13,791 bases of DNA from BOKV01 sp041742235 (GCA_041742235.1 JBGSJA010000330.1:1-13791); one strand, 5' to 3'. Counted from the first letter of the stretch, positions 6,872 through 13,617 are shown. Numbers and translations: made by a program. Notes: a model not told the origin generated them from the letters alone.

Positions 6872-7108
6872 TCAGTGGGCGATCCGGCTCTTGGAACGCG
6901 GCTTTGCCTTTACCGGCGTCGGCGCGGCTTCCAATTCACGTGCTTCCTTTTCAAGGCGCAAGGCTCGCAAGCGGTTCGTCTTTTCCGCCTGTGCCGCTGC
7001 GACGGCGTCGATTTCCAAGGTGATGCGACTGCGGGCCATGAACTGGGTCCTGGCCTTTGCGAACGCCGATTCGGCTCTTTCGCGCGTCTTCATCGATTTG
7101 TCAGACAT
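6872..7108 (-). CDS. Small basic helical protein with KTxxLRALRLxKE motif (78 aa)
   Basis: The 78-aa protein starts MSDKSMKTRERAESAFAK and is highly charged, alanine-rich and predicted helical. The segment KTNRLRALRLEKE (43-55) is followed by a basic, proline-containing tail. Start choice: the ATG at 7106-7108 follows AGGAAC at a suitable distance, while the in-frame extension upstream reads through the cspA terminator. The same core motif recurs in the divergent 81-aa gene at 8349-8594, so the two are paralogs or share a domain. Comparable short proteins of unknown function are common in rhizobia, from general recollection. A nucleic-acid-binding or stress role is possible but not shown. No Cys, signal or membrane segment is present. 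Confidence 0.75.
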   Translation of the reverse strand: MSDKSMKTRERAESAFAKARTQFMARSRITLEIDAVAAAQAEKTNRLRALRLEKEARELEAAPTPVKAKPRSKSRIAH

Positions 7109-7146
7109 GGTGGAAGTTCCTGATGATGACAATGGATTGGCAATAC

Positions 7147-7175
7147 AAAAAAGGCCGGACAATCTGCCCGGCCTT
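7147..7175 (-). terminator. Rho-independent terminator downstream of cspA
   Basis: A perfect 8-bp stem (AAGGCCGG at 7151-7158 pairing with CCGGCCTT at 7168-7175) encloses a 9-nt loop. On the minus strand it runs into a T-tract (the A-run at 7147-7152). It lies about 67 nt past the cspA stop and just before the 78-aa gene, so that gene probably needs its own promoter or read-through. Confidence 0.8.
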
Positions 7176-7241
7176 CACTAAGTTCAAGTCTCGCGCAAGC
7201 AAACCAGCTTCGCTTTGAATGCAGGCGAGAACGTGCCCAGC

Positions 7242-7451
7242 TTATGCAGCCTGAAGCCGGTCAGCGGACATCTTTCCAGACTTCGCGTCGCGAACCATTT
7301 CGTAGCTGATCTTCTGGCCTTCGACGATATCGCGCATGCCTGCACGCTCAACGGCGGAGATATGAACGAACACATCCGACCCGCCATCGTCAGGTTGGAT
7401 GAAGCCGAAGCCTTTTGTGGAATTGAACCATTTTACTGTGCCTGAGGCCAT
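7242..7451 (-). CDS. cspA: Cold-shock protein, CspA family
   Basis: The 69-aa protein consists of one cold-shock domain. The RNA-binding motifs are visible: RNP1 KGFGFI (residues 13-18) and RNP2 VFVHIS, preceded by the typical GTVKWFNSTKG. Length and sequence fit the alphaproteobacterial CspA family closely. These proteins bind single-stranded RNA and DNA and act as RNA chaperones in the cytoplasm. The ATG at 7449-7451 is preceded by AGGAAAGGG, a strong ribosome site. Expression: a near-consensus promoter lies about 140 nt upstream, giving a long untranslated leader as usual for cold-shock genes, and a strong hairpin terminator follows. Which csp paralog it is cannot be decided from one copy. 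Confidence 0.96.
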   Translation of the reverse strand: MASGTVKWFNSTKGFGFIQPDDGGSDVFVHISAVERAGMRDIVEGQKISYEMVRDAKSGKMSADRLQAA

Positions 7452-7590
7452 GATGAACCCTTTCCTAAGCAACAATTGATGACCCACAGCGCGGTTGCGC
7501 CATGGTTTTCTCGATTTTTGAAGGGGGACGTTCGTAGACCGCGCGAAAGCACAAGGTATAGAAATCGTTCAAACAAATACCGATGGAAAT

Positions 7591-7619
7591 TACATAGAAA
7601 TATTCTGCTCGAATGTCAA
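7591..7619 (-). promoter_or_regulatory. Housekeeping-type promoter of cspA
   Basis: On the minus strand TTGACA (7619-7614) and TATGTA (7596-7591) are separated by exactly 17 nt, close to the sigma70 consensus. Transcription would begin near 7584, leaving a leader of roughly 130 nt before the cspA ATG. I see no strong stable hairpin in the leader, only a weak GGTAT/ATACC pairing. Confidence 0.65.
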
Positions 7620-7713
7620 ATCATTTTAAAAATGCTTTCACGACATCCAATTCATCGAGCGCCGCTTCAAGCGCCGCGCCTCTGCCCCCGTCCGCCGGAC
7701 GCCGCACTGGGAC

Positions 7714-7854
7714 TCAGCTCTTCGTTTTTCCGCGAACGATGTTGGCGCCGGCGTTCTTCACTTGCGATCCGAAAGTCGTTTCCAGCTTCGGCGCAGCCTT
7801 TTCCTGTTTCGGCTTTCTGATTTCGCGGGTACTGCGTTTCTGGCCCTTGGCCAT
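7714..7854 (-). CDS. Very small basic protein, MAKGQKRSTRE type (46 aa)
   Basis: A 46-codon gene with start ATG at 7852-7854, preceded by AAAAGGAC about 8 nt upstream. The product begins MAKGQKRSTREIRKPKQEKA and ends IVRGKTKS. It is lysine/arginine-rich (no Cys, no signal, no membrane part). From recollection, short proteins beginning MAKGQxRSxREAKKPKxEK are widespread in rhizobia and uncharacterised. The good ribosome site, natural codon use and recognisable N-terminus make this a real gene although it is very short. It lies 111 nt after the 56-aa gene on the same strand and before the cspA promoter. Longer overlapping frames on both strands have low-quality translations and are shadows. Confidence 0.7.
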   Translation of the reverse strand: MAKGQKRSTREIRKPKQEKAAPKLETTFGSQVKNAGANIVRGKTKS

Positions 7855-7965
7855 GGTGTTTGTCCTTTTGTTGTTTGTGCGCGGTATTGCCGGGCCGGGT
7901 TGATCGTGTCGCCCGCATACGGGAAAGCCGTATGGCTCGATTGTCTGTCTTGCTGTGTGGTTCGC

Positions 7966-8136
7966 CTAAAGCAGGCGGTTGTTGTCTGCTATGTCGCGGG
8001 CTCGCCTGCGCTTGCCGGCGGAATCGTATTTCAGCTTGTTTTGCGCAGACCATTTTGCAAACGATTCTTGCCTGTCCGTGTCAGCCTTGCCCTCGTTTCT
8101 TGGAACAACTACGGCTTTTATGTCTTTCATCATCAT
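7966..8136 (-). CDS. Very small charged protein of unknown function (56 aa)
   Basis: A 56-codon frame begins at three consecutive ATGs (8136, 8133, 8130) behind GGGAGATGA. The second ATG has the best spacing, but I report the first. The product starts MMMKDIKAVVVPRNEGKADT, then DRQESFAKWSAQNKLKYDS, and ends with a basic helix (GKRRRARDIADNNRLL). No family is recognised. A competing frame starting at 8140 encodes only 19 residues. The gene begins at the edge of an AT-rich intergenic stretch that probably carries its promoter, diverging from the 81-aa gene. Confidence is moderate because of its size. Conservation among relatives would settle it. Confidence 0.5.
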   Translation of the reverse strand: MMMKDIKAVVVPRNEGKADTDRQESFAKWSAQNKLKYDSAGKRRRARDIADNNRLL

Positions 8137-8149
8137 TCATCTCCCATAG

Positions 8150-8345
8150 TGATGTAATTATTTCGCTTTAACAAATAAAAATGAAAGTTGTTATCGAAAT
8201 CACGCAAATATTTTTTTAAACATACAGCAAAAACAGAAAATGATCAAATCAAAAAAATTGCGCGATACCCGGATTGATTTTGCGCTTTGTACAGCCATAT
8301 TTCCAAGGGGGAATATTGATTACTTACATCAGTTTGCAGGATAAA
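8150..8345. other. AT-rich divergent promoter region
   Basis: This stretch between the 56-aa gene (minus) and the 81-aa gene (plus) is markedly AT-rich, with runs such as ATATTTTTTTAAA near 8207-8220 and a run of seven A near 8251, in a window that is otherwise GC-rich. It most likely holds promoters for both genes. On the plus strand TTGATT (8274-8279) and ATATTT (8297-8302), 17 nt apart, is a weak candidate. No gene is seen here. Confidence 0.4.
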
Positions 8346-8348
8346 AAA

Positions 8349-8594
8349 ATGTTGAAATCAACCACCTACCCGAACCTGCTGTCACCGGGCGTTGCATCCA
8401 AGCAAAAAAACAACGCTGACCGCGACAAAGCCTTGGCCGAAGTCGAAGCGAAGGCCAAGGCAAGGGCGATCAAGACCGCGAAGTTGCGGGCGCTGCGCCT
8501 CGCCAAGGAAGAAGCCGACCGTGCGGCAGCAGCGTCGGCGCCGGAGGCCAAGCCGGCGGCCAAGCGACGCAAGGCGCTGCTGAAAAAGACCTGA
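8349..8594 (+). CDS. Small basic helical protein with KTxxLRALRLxKE motif (81 aa)
   Basis: The 81-aa protein starts at the ATG at 8349, behind AGGAT with 7-nt spacing. An earlier in-frame start is less likely, because it has no ribosome site and lies in the AT-rich promoter stretch. After an N-terminal MLKSTTYPNLLSPGVASK, the rest is an alanine/lysine/glutamate-rich helix containing KTAKLRALRLAKE (42-54) and a basic tail AKRRKALLKK. The motif matches the 78-aa gene at 6872-7108 almost residue by residue, and the tails are similar in composition. This is the only plus-strand gene of reasonable certainty in the window. The function is unknown. A coiled-coil or nucleic-acid-binding role is guesswork from composition. 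Confidence 0.72.
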   Translation: MLKSTTYPNLLSPGVASKQKNNADRDKALAEVEAKAKARAIKTAKLRALRLAKEEADRAAAASAPEAKPAAKRRKALLKKT

Positions 8595-8651
8595 GAGACA
8601 GCGGACCTGCCGAAATTTTCGGCCACAGCGTTCAATGAAACGAACGCCCTT

Positions 8652-8671
8652 CCCCGTCCGTACGAACGGGG
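8652..8671. terminator. Hairpin between convergent genes (weak terminator candidate)
   Basis: CCCCGT (8652-8657) pairs with ACGGGG (8666-8671) across an 8-nt loop, midway between the stops of the converging genes at 8594 and 8694. There is no T-run on either side, so intrinsic termination is uncertain. Confidence 0.3.
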
Positions 8672-8693
8672 ACAGCTTCCGATCGTCCTGCCG

Positions 8694-9182
8694 TCATTTC
8701 CAGTTCATCCAGCGCTCCAGCCGCAAGAGCAGCAAAAGGACGATCGAACCGAGAACGGCGGCCGCAAGCGCCAGGCCCCACATTCCGAAACCCGCGGAAA
8801 CACCGATTGCTGCCGCGAGCCAGATGCCTGCGCCGGTCGTCAGGCCCCGGACCTCTCCCCTTGAAAATACAATGAATCCGGCGGCCAGGAATGCCACGCC
8901 CGCAGTCACTGCTTCGACGATCCTTAGCGGGTCGGATGTAATTTCGCGCCCGTCAAACACGGCCGCGTTGGGCACTTCGATGGCAAGGATGGCGAAGATG
9001 CAGGCCGAAAGGCTGACCAGCATGTGCGTTCGCAATCCGGCCGGACGGTCCTTTGACTCCCTCTCAAGACCGATGACGGCGGAAAGCAGCAATGCGCCGA
9101 CAACGCGGACAAGGATCACCGGATAGGGTATCGCGGTCGCGCCCGCAAAGTCGGCGATGATATCGGACAATGCGTTTTCCAA
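8694..9182 (-). CDS. MgtC/SapB family membrane protein
   Basis: The 162-aa protein is largely hydrophobic, with about four or five membrane helices (around 22-40, 52-72, 88-107 and 117-157). The family signature ALLLSAVIGLERESKDRPAGLRTHMLVSLSA spans residues 31-61. Known members include MgtC of Salmonella, which affects Mg2+ homeostasis and the F-type ATP synthase in macrophages. Most environmental MgtC/SapB proteins have no defined role. The first in-frame start is a TTG at 9180-9182 with a purine-rich stretch (AGGGCAGG) upstream. No ATG is available before residue 54, which would cut the signature. The gene follows the dioxygenase by 71 nt on the same strand and may be co-transcribed with it, though no functional link is evident. 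Confidence 0.88.
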   Translation of the reverse strand: MENALSDIIADFAGATAIPYPVILVRVVGALLLSAVIGLERESKDRPAGLRTHMLVSLSACIFAILAIEVPNAAVFDGREITSDPLRIVEAVTAGVAFLAAGFIVFSRGEVRGLTTGAGIWLAAAIGVSAGFGMWGLALAAAVLGSIVLLLLLRLERWMNWK

Positions 9183-9253
9183 GCCTGCCCTGCCTTGAAG
9201 GTTGGCAAAAGGAAACGTGGTTTCGGAAGGATTCGTTCCTCAGGGCATCCTTT

Positions 9254-9883
9254 TCAGACTTGAATGTCCACAATGGCTTGCAAACCGTCAGTGCCTTGCG
9301 AAAACTGCATGCTGACCGCTCGTTGCTCCTCATCGCTCATGCGCCGGAAAAGGGCGTCGCGCGTATTGAGCTCATGTCCCGCGATGTAGAACTGCGTCGT
9401 CAGTTCGCGCCCTTCGTGAAAAACCTTCACGTGGATATGCGGTGTGCGGCCCGGATACGGTACAGGCTTGATCGTGCGGAAGGCGTACACGCCATCCGGC
9501 CCGGTCACCACATGTCCGAAACCCTGGAACGCCGCATCGCGGGGTCTCCCGCCGCCGTCGCCGGGGTGGAGATAGCGGCCATTCACGTCGCATTGCCAGA
9601 TTTCAACGCGCGCTCCGGATGCCGGATTTCCCTGCCCGTCGAAAACGCGCCCCTTGAGCACGATGACCTCGCCGCCGGCACTCTCGACCACGCCGGCGAT
9701 CTTCACGAGATCATTGTCGGCATCGGTAAAGCGCATGCCCGGCGAGGGATAAAACGGACCTTCGCTTGCGGAGGGCGTCCTGTTTGCAAGCGACGGACTT
9801 GCGCCAAGGAAAACCGCCAATCCGCCGAACAATCCGAGAATTGAGCGTCGCGTGGACGAAAAGCCGGTACGGTAATGTCGCAT
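9254..9883 (-). CDS. Intradiol ring-cleavage dioxygenase family protein with Tat signal
   Basis: The 209-aa protein resembles the beta subunit of protocatechuate 3,4-dioxygenase. Family members use non-heme Fe(III) to cleave catechol-type rings. The iron ligands are visible: Tyr104 (NGRYLHP), Tyr143 (VPYPGRTPHIHVK), His149 and His151. VEIWQCDVNG at 93-102 is a strong family signature. The N-terminus has a twin-arginine motif (STRRSILGLFGGLAVFLGA, 10-28), so it is probably exported folded, unlike the cytoplasmic enzymes of the beta-ketoadipate pathway. I chose the ATG at 9881-9883, because AGAAGGG lies about 7 nt upstream of it. A second ATG 6 nt earlier is too close to that site. No other aromatic-degradation gene is nearby, so the substrate is unknown. 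Confidence 0.9.
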   Translation of the reverse strand: MRHYRTGFSSTRRSILGLFGGLAVFLGASPSLANRTPSASEGPFYPSPGMRFTDADNDLVKIAGVVESAGGEVIVLKGRVFDGQGNPASGARVEIWQCDVNGRYLHPGDGGGRPRDAAFQGFGHVVTGPDGVYAFRTIKPVPYPGRTPHIHVKVFHEGRELTTQFYIAGHELNTRDALFRRMSDEEQRAVSMQFSQGTDGLQAIVDIQV

Positions 9884-10039
9884 GATCATGCCCTTCTCAG
9901 GCCGCGGTTTCCCGCTCAAGGATTAGGCACGCGATTGGCGCTGCCATGCCGGTGCTGCTGCCAACGCATCACGATTGCGCGAGATTGTGCCCGTCCAGCC
10001 GCCAAGCCGGCCTTGCGAAAAGCAGTTTCAGCGCCAAGC

Positions 10040-10258
10040 CTATCCGGCGTATTCCATGCCGATCCGGCGGATAGCCGCCCGTGCGCGCGCCGCATGGTCG
10101 GGGTGCCGCAAGAGCTGGTTCATCTCATGCATGCTTGCGGCCAGCATTTTCTGCCGGCGCAGCCGGTCAAACACGGCAATCGCCTGTTCCTCGTTTCCGG
10201 CGAGGATTTCATCCGTTGCCTTCAAGCCCAGTTTGAACTTTCCTGTCCGGGTATCCAT
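10040..10258 (-). CDS. Small hypothetical protein (72 aa)
   Basis: The product starts MDTRTGKFKLGLKATDEIL and continues with a helix-rich, charged sequence (EEQAIAVFDRLRRQKMLAASMHEMNQLLRHPDHAARARAA, residues 23-62). It has no signal, membrane segment or cysteine. The ATG at 10256-10258 follows AAGGGGG at good spacing. A GTG two codons upstream (10262-10264) overlaps that site and is less likely. I recognise no family. It stands alone: about 375 nt separate its start from that of rhmD... its own start lies about 100 nt past the rhmD stop on the same strand, and its stop lies about 156 nt before the dioxygenase start. It could be a small regulatory or stress protein, but nothing in the sequence decides this. 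Confidence 0.6.
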   Translation of the reverse strand: MDTRTGKFKLGLKATDEILAGNEEQAIAVFDRLRRQKMLAASMHEMNQLLRHPDHAARARAAIRRIGMEYAG

Positions 10259-10358
10259 GCTCACCCCCTTCAGTCACGGCTTTATCCGCTTGTTCAGAAT
10301 AAGCCAAAACGGCGCTGCAGTACAGGCATGTGTTGCACTGCACCAATCCTCTTTGCAA

Positions 10359-11546
10359 TCAACGCGCATAAGGCCTTGAAAAAGCGACCTCCGGGTTGAG
10401 TTCGACGCCGAAGCCGGGCTTTTCGAGATCGGAAACTTTCAGCCGGCCGCCATGGGGAACCGGCTCGTCGAGCAGCAGTCCGCCAAATGCCGGCAGCACC
10501 TTGTCGGCATCCGGCGCCATCATGATCATTTCGGCGAACGGGCTGTTGTGACGGGTCGCCACGAAATGATAGCTGTAGACGCCCGAGCCGTGCGGTATCA
10601 CCAGCGCGCCATGTGCATCGGCATAGGCCGAAATCTTGATGAGCTCGGTGATGCCGCCGCACCAATTGACGTCCGGCTGGATGATGTCGCAGCAACCCAT
10701 GTCGAGCAGCATGCGAAAGCCCCAGCGCGTCGCCTCGTGCTCGCCGGTGGTTACCAGCATGCCTTTCGGCACGCTGCGCTTCAATTCGGCATAGCCCCAG
10801 TAATCGTCCGGCGACAGGCATTCCTCGATCCACCTCAGCCCGTGTTCATGCGCCTTCAGTGCCAAGTTTATCGCGTAGTTGAGATCAAGGCTCATCCAGC
10901 AATCGTACATTAGCCAGAAATCGTCGCCGCATTTGCTGCGCATGTCGGCGAGCTTGGCGATGTTCTTCGCCATGCCTTCCTCGCCTTCCGCCGGGCCGTG
11001 CTGCAGCGGCAACTTGCCGCCGATGAAGCCAAGCTGCTTGGCAATGTCCGGCCTTGCGCCGGTCGCGTAGAACACCAGCTCGTCGCGCACCGGGCCGCCC
11101 AGCATGGCCATCACCGGTTCCTGCCGGATCTTGCCCAGAAGATCCCACAGCGCCAGGTCGACGGCCGATATCGCATTGAGCACAATGCCGCGCCGGCCAT
11201 AGTAGATCGTCGCGTTGTACATCTGGTCCCAGATTTTCTCTATCTCGGTGACCGGGCGGCCTTCGAGGAAGCGCGCCAGATGCTTTTCCACGATGAAGGC
11301 GCCGATCTCGCCCGCGGTGGTCACCGCGAAACCGATTTGGCCGGTGTCCGCCTCGATCTCTACGACCAGCGTACCAAGGACATTGATGCCGAAAGACCGC
11401 CGGCTCTGCCGGTATTCGGGGTAACGCGCCATCGGCGTCGCGATATGGTCGTCTATCCAGTGATAGCCCTGCTTGTCGTGGTAGTCCGCGCCGCTGTCGC
11501 CACGCGCCACCAGCGCGCGAACATGCTTGATCTTCGGTGTGGCCAA
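10359..11546 (-). CDS. rhmD: L-rhamnonate dehydratase
   Basis: The 395-aa enolase-superfamily enzyme dehydrates L-rhamnonate to 2-keto-3-deoxy-L-rhamnonate in the cytoplasm. It matches E. coli RhmD as I recall it over its whole length, including HWIDDHIATPM (29-39), QSRRSFGINVLGTLVVE (47-63) and FYATGARPD (159-167). The expected metal ligands are Asp215 (YDCWM), Glu241 (IEECL) and Glu269 (GEHEA). The catalytic His319 lies in IPHGSGVYSYH. The start is a TTG at 11544-11546 with a strong ribosome site AAGGAAGG about 5 nt upstream and the family-like N-terminus MATPKIKHVRAL. It lies 43 nt behind rhaM, as last gene of the visible operon. Substrate specificity within the family is inferred from this match and the rhamnose context. 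Confidence 0.95.
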   Translation of the reverse strand: MATPKIKHVRALVARGDSGADYHDKQGYHWIDDHIATPMARYPEYRQSRRSFGINVLGTLVVEIEADTGQIGFAVTTAGEIGAFIVEKHLARFLEGRPVTEIEKIWDQMYNATIYYGRRGIVLNAISAVDLALWDLLGKIRQEPVMAMLGGPVRDELVFYATGARPDIAKQLGFIGGKLPLQHGPAEGEEGMAKNIAKLADMRSKCGDDFWLMYDCWMSLDLNYAINLALKAHEHGLRWIEECLSPDDYWGYAELKRSVPKGMLVTTGEHEATRWGFRMLLDMGCCDIIQPDVNWCGGITELIKISAYADAHGALVIPHGSGVYSYHFVATRHNSPFAEMIMMAPDADKVLPAFGGLLLDEPVPHGGRLKVSDLEKPGFGVELNPEVAFSRPYAR

Positions 11547-11589
11547 CTTGCTTGCCTTCCTTCGTGCGGCGCCGGGCGGCGGCCTTGCT

Positions 11590-11907
11590 TTACTTGAGAT
11601 AAAAGACCTTTTTCAACGGAATTTGCACCGGCACATTGTCGGCGTCGGTCGCCATGATGTCGGCCATGTGCGCCCACCAGCGCTTCATGATCTCCGTGTC
11701 CGGCAGTCTGTCGAGCGTGTGGTCATCAGCACGCGTCAACACGCCAAAAAGGTGGTTGCTTTCCGGGTCGAGCCAGATCGAATAATCCGAGACGCCGGCG
11801 TCCTTGAGCGCGGTGACGAGTTCGGGGAAAATCTCGTCGTGCCGCTCGCGGTATTCGGCAGCCTTGCCGGGAAAAAGGTTCATGCGAAAGGCGATCTGCT
11901 CGGGCAT
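11590..11907 (-). CDS. rhaM: L-rhamnose mutarotase
   Basis: The 105-aa protein interconverts the alpha and beta anomers of L-rhamnose, supplying the form used by downstream enzymes. It has the family length and motifs: AFRMNLFPGKAAEYRERH (6-23) with Tyr19 and His23, SIWLDPESNHLFG (43-55), and a WW pair at 77-78, matching the active-site Tyr, His and Trp pair of E. coli RhaM. The ATG at 11905-11907 follows GAGG with about 7-nt spacing. It starts 8 nt after the regulator gene stop, so the genes are in one transcript. Together with rhmD and the lactonase it identifies the operon as L-rhamnose catabolism. Confidence 0.95.
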   Translation of the reverse strand: MPEQIAFRMNLFPGKAAEYRERHDEIFPELVTALKDAGVSDYSIWLDPESNHLFGVLTRADDHTLDRLPDTEIMKRWWAHMADIMATDADNVPVQIPLKKVFYLK

Positions 11908-11915
11908 CTGGAACC

Positions 11916-12704
11916 TCAGCTCTGGGACCTGGAAATGACCTCGATGGTAGTGTCGCGAATGTGTTCGAGATGCCGGCGATAGGCAGCGACTGCCGCATCC
12001 GCGTCGCCGGCCATCACCGCTTCGGCGACCTCGACATGCTGTCCGATGCTCTTTTCAACATTGGCGCGCACCTGGCTGGCAGCGCGGCGCACGTCGAGCC
12101 CGATGTCGTAAAGACCCTGCGCCACCGCCGACAGCAGCTTGTTGCGGCCGGCATCGCTGAGCGCGCGGTGAAACTCGATGTCGAGCAGGCGGAAGGCCAC
12201 GGGGTCATCGAGCACTTCCTTGCCGTCGACCGCATGCTTCAAGATGCGGTTGCGCTCCTCCGGTGTCGCCCGCAGCGTGGCGAAACGCACCAATGTCAGT
12301 TCAACCGCCTCGCGGGCCTCGAAGTGTTCGTGGACGTCATAGTCGCCAACCGACAGCATGACGTTGAACGGTGCGACGAGCCGCGAGGGCGAGAGGTCGG
12401 TGACCATGTAGCGCCCTCCCTGTCGGCTTTCGAGCATGCCCATCAGCGTCAGCGCCTTGAGCGCCTCGCGAAGCGGCGGACGCGAAATTCCGAAGGCAAG
12501 GCCCATCTGCTGTTCGGTTGGCAGCCGGTCGCCGGCCTTCAGATTGCCGGACTTGATCATCGCCATGATCCGGCCCGCGACCTGCTCGGAGATCGAGCGC
12601 CTTTCCGCAAGCGGCCCGCCCATGTCGGAGGCAGGCACAGGTCGGCGTGTGGCGTCCACCAGTTCGGCGAATGCGTCGGGCGTCCCCTCGCTGATGTCGG
12701 CCAT
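11916..12704 (-). CDS. FadR-type GntR-family transcriptional regulator
   Basis: The 262-aa regulator has a winged helix-turn-helix (about 34-103, with LPTEQQMGLAFGISRPPLREALKAL) and a C-terminal FCD ligand-binding domain (about 115-255). The metal-binding residues expected in FCD domains are present: Asp165, His169, His213 and His235. The placement inside the rhamnose operon suggests it senses a pathway intermediate and acts on the FadR-like operator sites near 13675-13700. I chose the ATG at 12702-12704, which follows GAGG with 7-nt spacing. Another ATG at 12729-12731 (adding MNLGKARPT) sits almost on top of its GAGGGG and is less well placed, but it lies only 4 nt from the lactonase stop and cannot be excluded. 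Confidence 0.92.
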   Translation of the reverse strand: MADISEGTPDAFAELVDATRRPVPASDMGGPLAERRSISEQVAGRIMAMIKSGNLKAGDRLPTEQQMGLAFGISRPPLREALKALTLMGMLESRQGGRYMVTDLSPSRLVAPFNVMLSVGDYDVHEHFEAREAVELTLVRFATLRATPEERNRILKHAVDGKEVLDDPVAFRLLDIEFHRALSDAGRNKLLSAVAQGLYDIGLDVRRAASQVRANVEKSIGQHVEVAEAVMAGDADAAVAAYRRHLEHIRDTTIEVISRSQS

Positions 12705-12735
12705 GGTCGGCCTCGCCTTGCCCAAATTCATCCCC

Positions 12736-13617
12736 TCACAGTTCCAGCCGGTAGAAATCCATCGCGTTCTCGCGATAGATTTTGCGGGTATCCGATTCGC
12801 TCAGGCCGATCTCGTCAAAGGCCCGGTCCAGCACCTCCACCCACCGCCTCGGCGTGGTCGCCTGCAGGCAGATCGGATAGTCGATCGCGAAGATCGTGCG
12901 GTCCGGCCCGAAGGCGTCGAGCGTTGCCTCGATGAAGGGTCGCAGGTCCGCGTCGGTCCACGTGTCGAAGTCCGCCTCGACCGGCAGGTCGGAAAGCTTG
13001 ATCCAGACATTCTTGCGCTTTGCCAGAAACTTCACGTCATCGCGGAACTGGTCAATGGCGCCTTCCTTGATGCCGGGCTTGCCGCAATGGTCGAGGATCA
13101 GCGGAACCTGCGGCACCCGCTGCACGAATTCGCGCACGATGTCCATCTGGGTGTGATTGACGTTGATTTCGAAGTGCCAGCCGTAGTGTTCGAGGAAGTT
13201 CACGCCTTCCACGAATCCATCGCTGAGCGTCAGCGCGCGCGGATCCGCATCGAACTCGACGATACGGCGGATGCCCTTCACGAGCGGGTGGTTGTCGCGC
13301 ATCTTGTCGAGGATTGGCTGGGCCTTGCGCCCCCATTCCAGCGGGGCCATCGGAACGATCCCCTTGATCCGCGGATCGCGCTTTGCCTCGTCCTCGACGA
13401 ATTCGACTTCCTCGACATACTGGCCCCCGCCCTCCTGGAAGTCGGCGTAGCACTCAAGGAAAACCATGGCCTCGATATCGAGCCCGTCACAGTCCCGCCG
13501 GTAATCCTCGACATGATACGGATGGCCGAAAAGCGGATGTCCCTCGAACGCGGAATAGCGGAGCCGCGTCTGGTCCCATACGTGGAGGTGGGTGTCGATA
13601 ATCGGAAAATCGGGCAT
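12736..13617 (-). CDS. Amidohydrolase-family sugar lactonase, probably L-rhamnono-1,4-lactonase
   Basis: The 293-aa protein belongs to the amidohydrolase 2 (TIM-barrel) family related to L-rhamnono- and L-fucono-lactonases (COG3618 type). Visible metal and active-site residues are His10 and His12 (DTHLHVW), His148 (GWHFEIN), His177 (LILDHCGKP) and Asp246 (FAIDYP). The C-terminus YRENAMDFYRLEL is typical. Known reaction in this context: hydrolysis of the aldonolactone made by a sugar dehydrogenase, giving L-rhamnonate, the substrate of RhmD. A strong ribosome site (GGGAGG) precedes the ATG at 13615-13617. It is the first gene of the minus-strand operon. The exact lactone is inferred from the neighbours, because fuconolactonases look the same at this level. 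Confidence 0.85.
   Translation of the reverse strand: MPDFPIIDTHLHVWDQTRLRYSAFEGHPLFGHPYHVEDYRRDCDGLDIEAMVFLECYADFQEGGGQYVEEVEFVEDEAKRDPRIKGIVPMAPLEWGRKAQPILDKMRDNHPLVKGIRRIVEFDADPRALTLSDGFVEGVNFLEHYGWHFEINVNHTQMDIVREFVQRVPQVPLILDHCGKPGIKEGAIDQFRDDVKFLAKRKNVWIKLSDLPVEADFDTWTDADLRPFIEATLDAFGPDRTIFAIDYPICLQATTPRRWVEVLDRAFDEIGLSESDTRKIYRENAMDFYRLEL

Noticed and set aside
7916..7934. Hairpin CATACGG-GAAAG-CCGTATG between the two microprotein genes
   Set aside because: A clean 7-bp stem, but without a T-run or other context that would assign a role.
7667..8053. Minus-strand open frame of 128 codons
   Set aside because: It overlaps the two better-supported microprotein genes in another frame and is rich in Arg, Gln and Ser without structure.
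10316..10342. Hairpin TGCAGT/ACTGCA behind rhmD, possible terminator
   Set aside because: Only 6 bp with a 15-nt loop, and the short T-run is about 7 nt away, so too weak to call.
11961..12935. Plus-strand open frame of 324 codons
   Set aside because: Antisense to the FadR-type regulator. The translation is His/Arg-rich with no recognisable domain.
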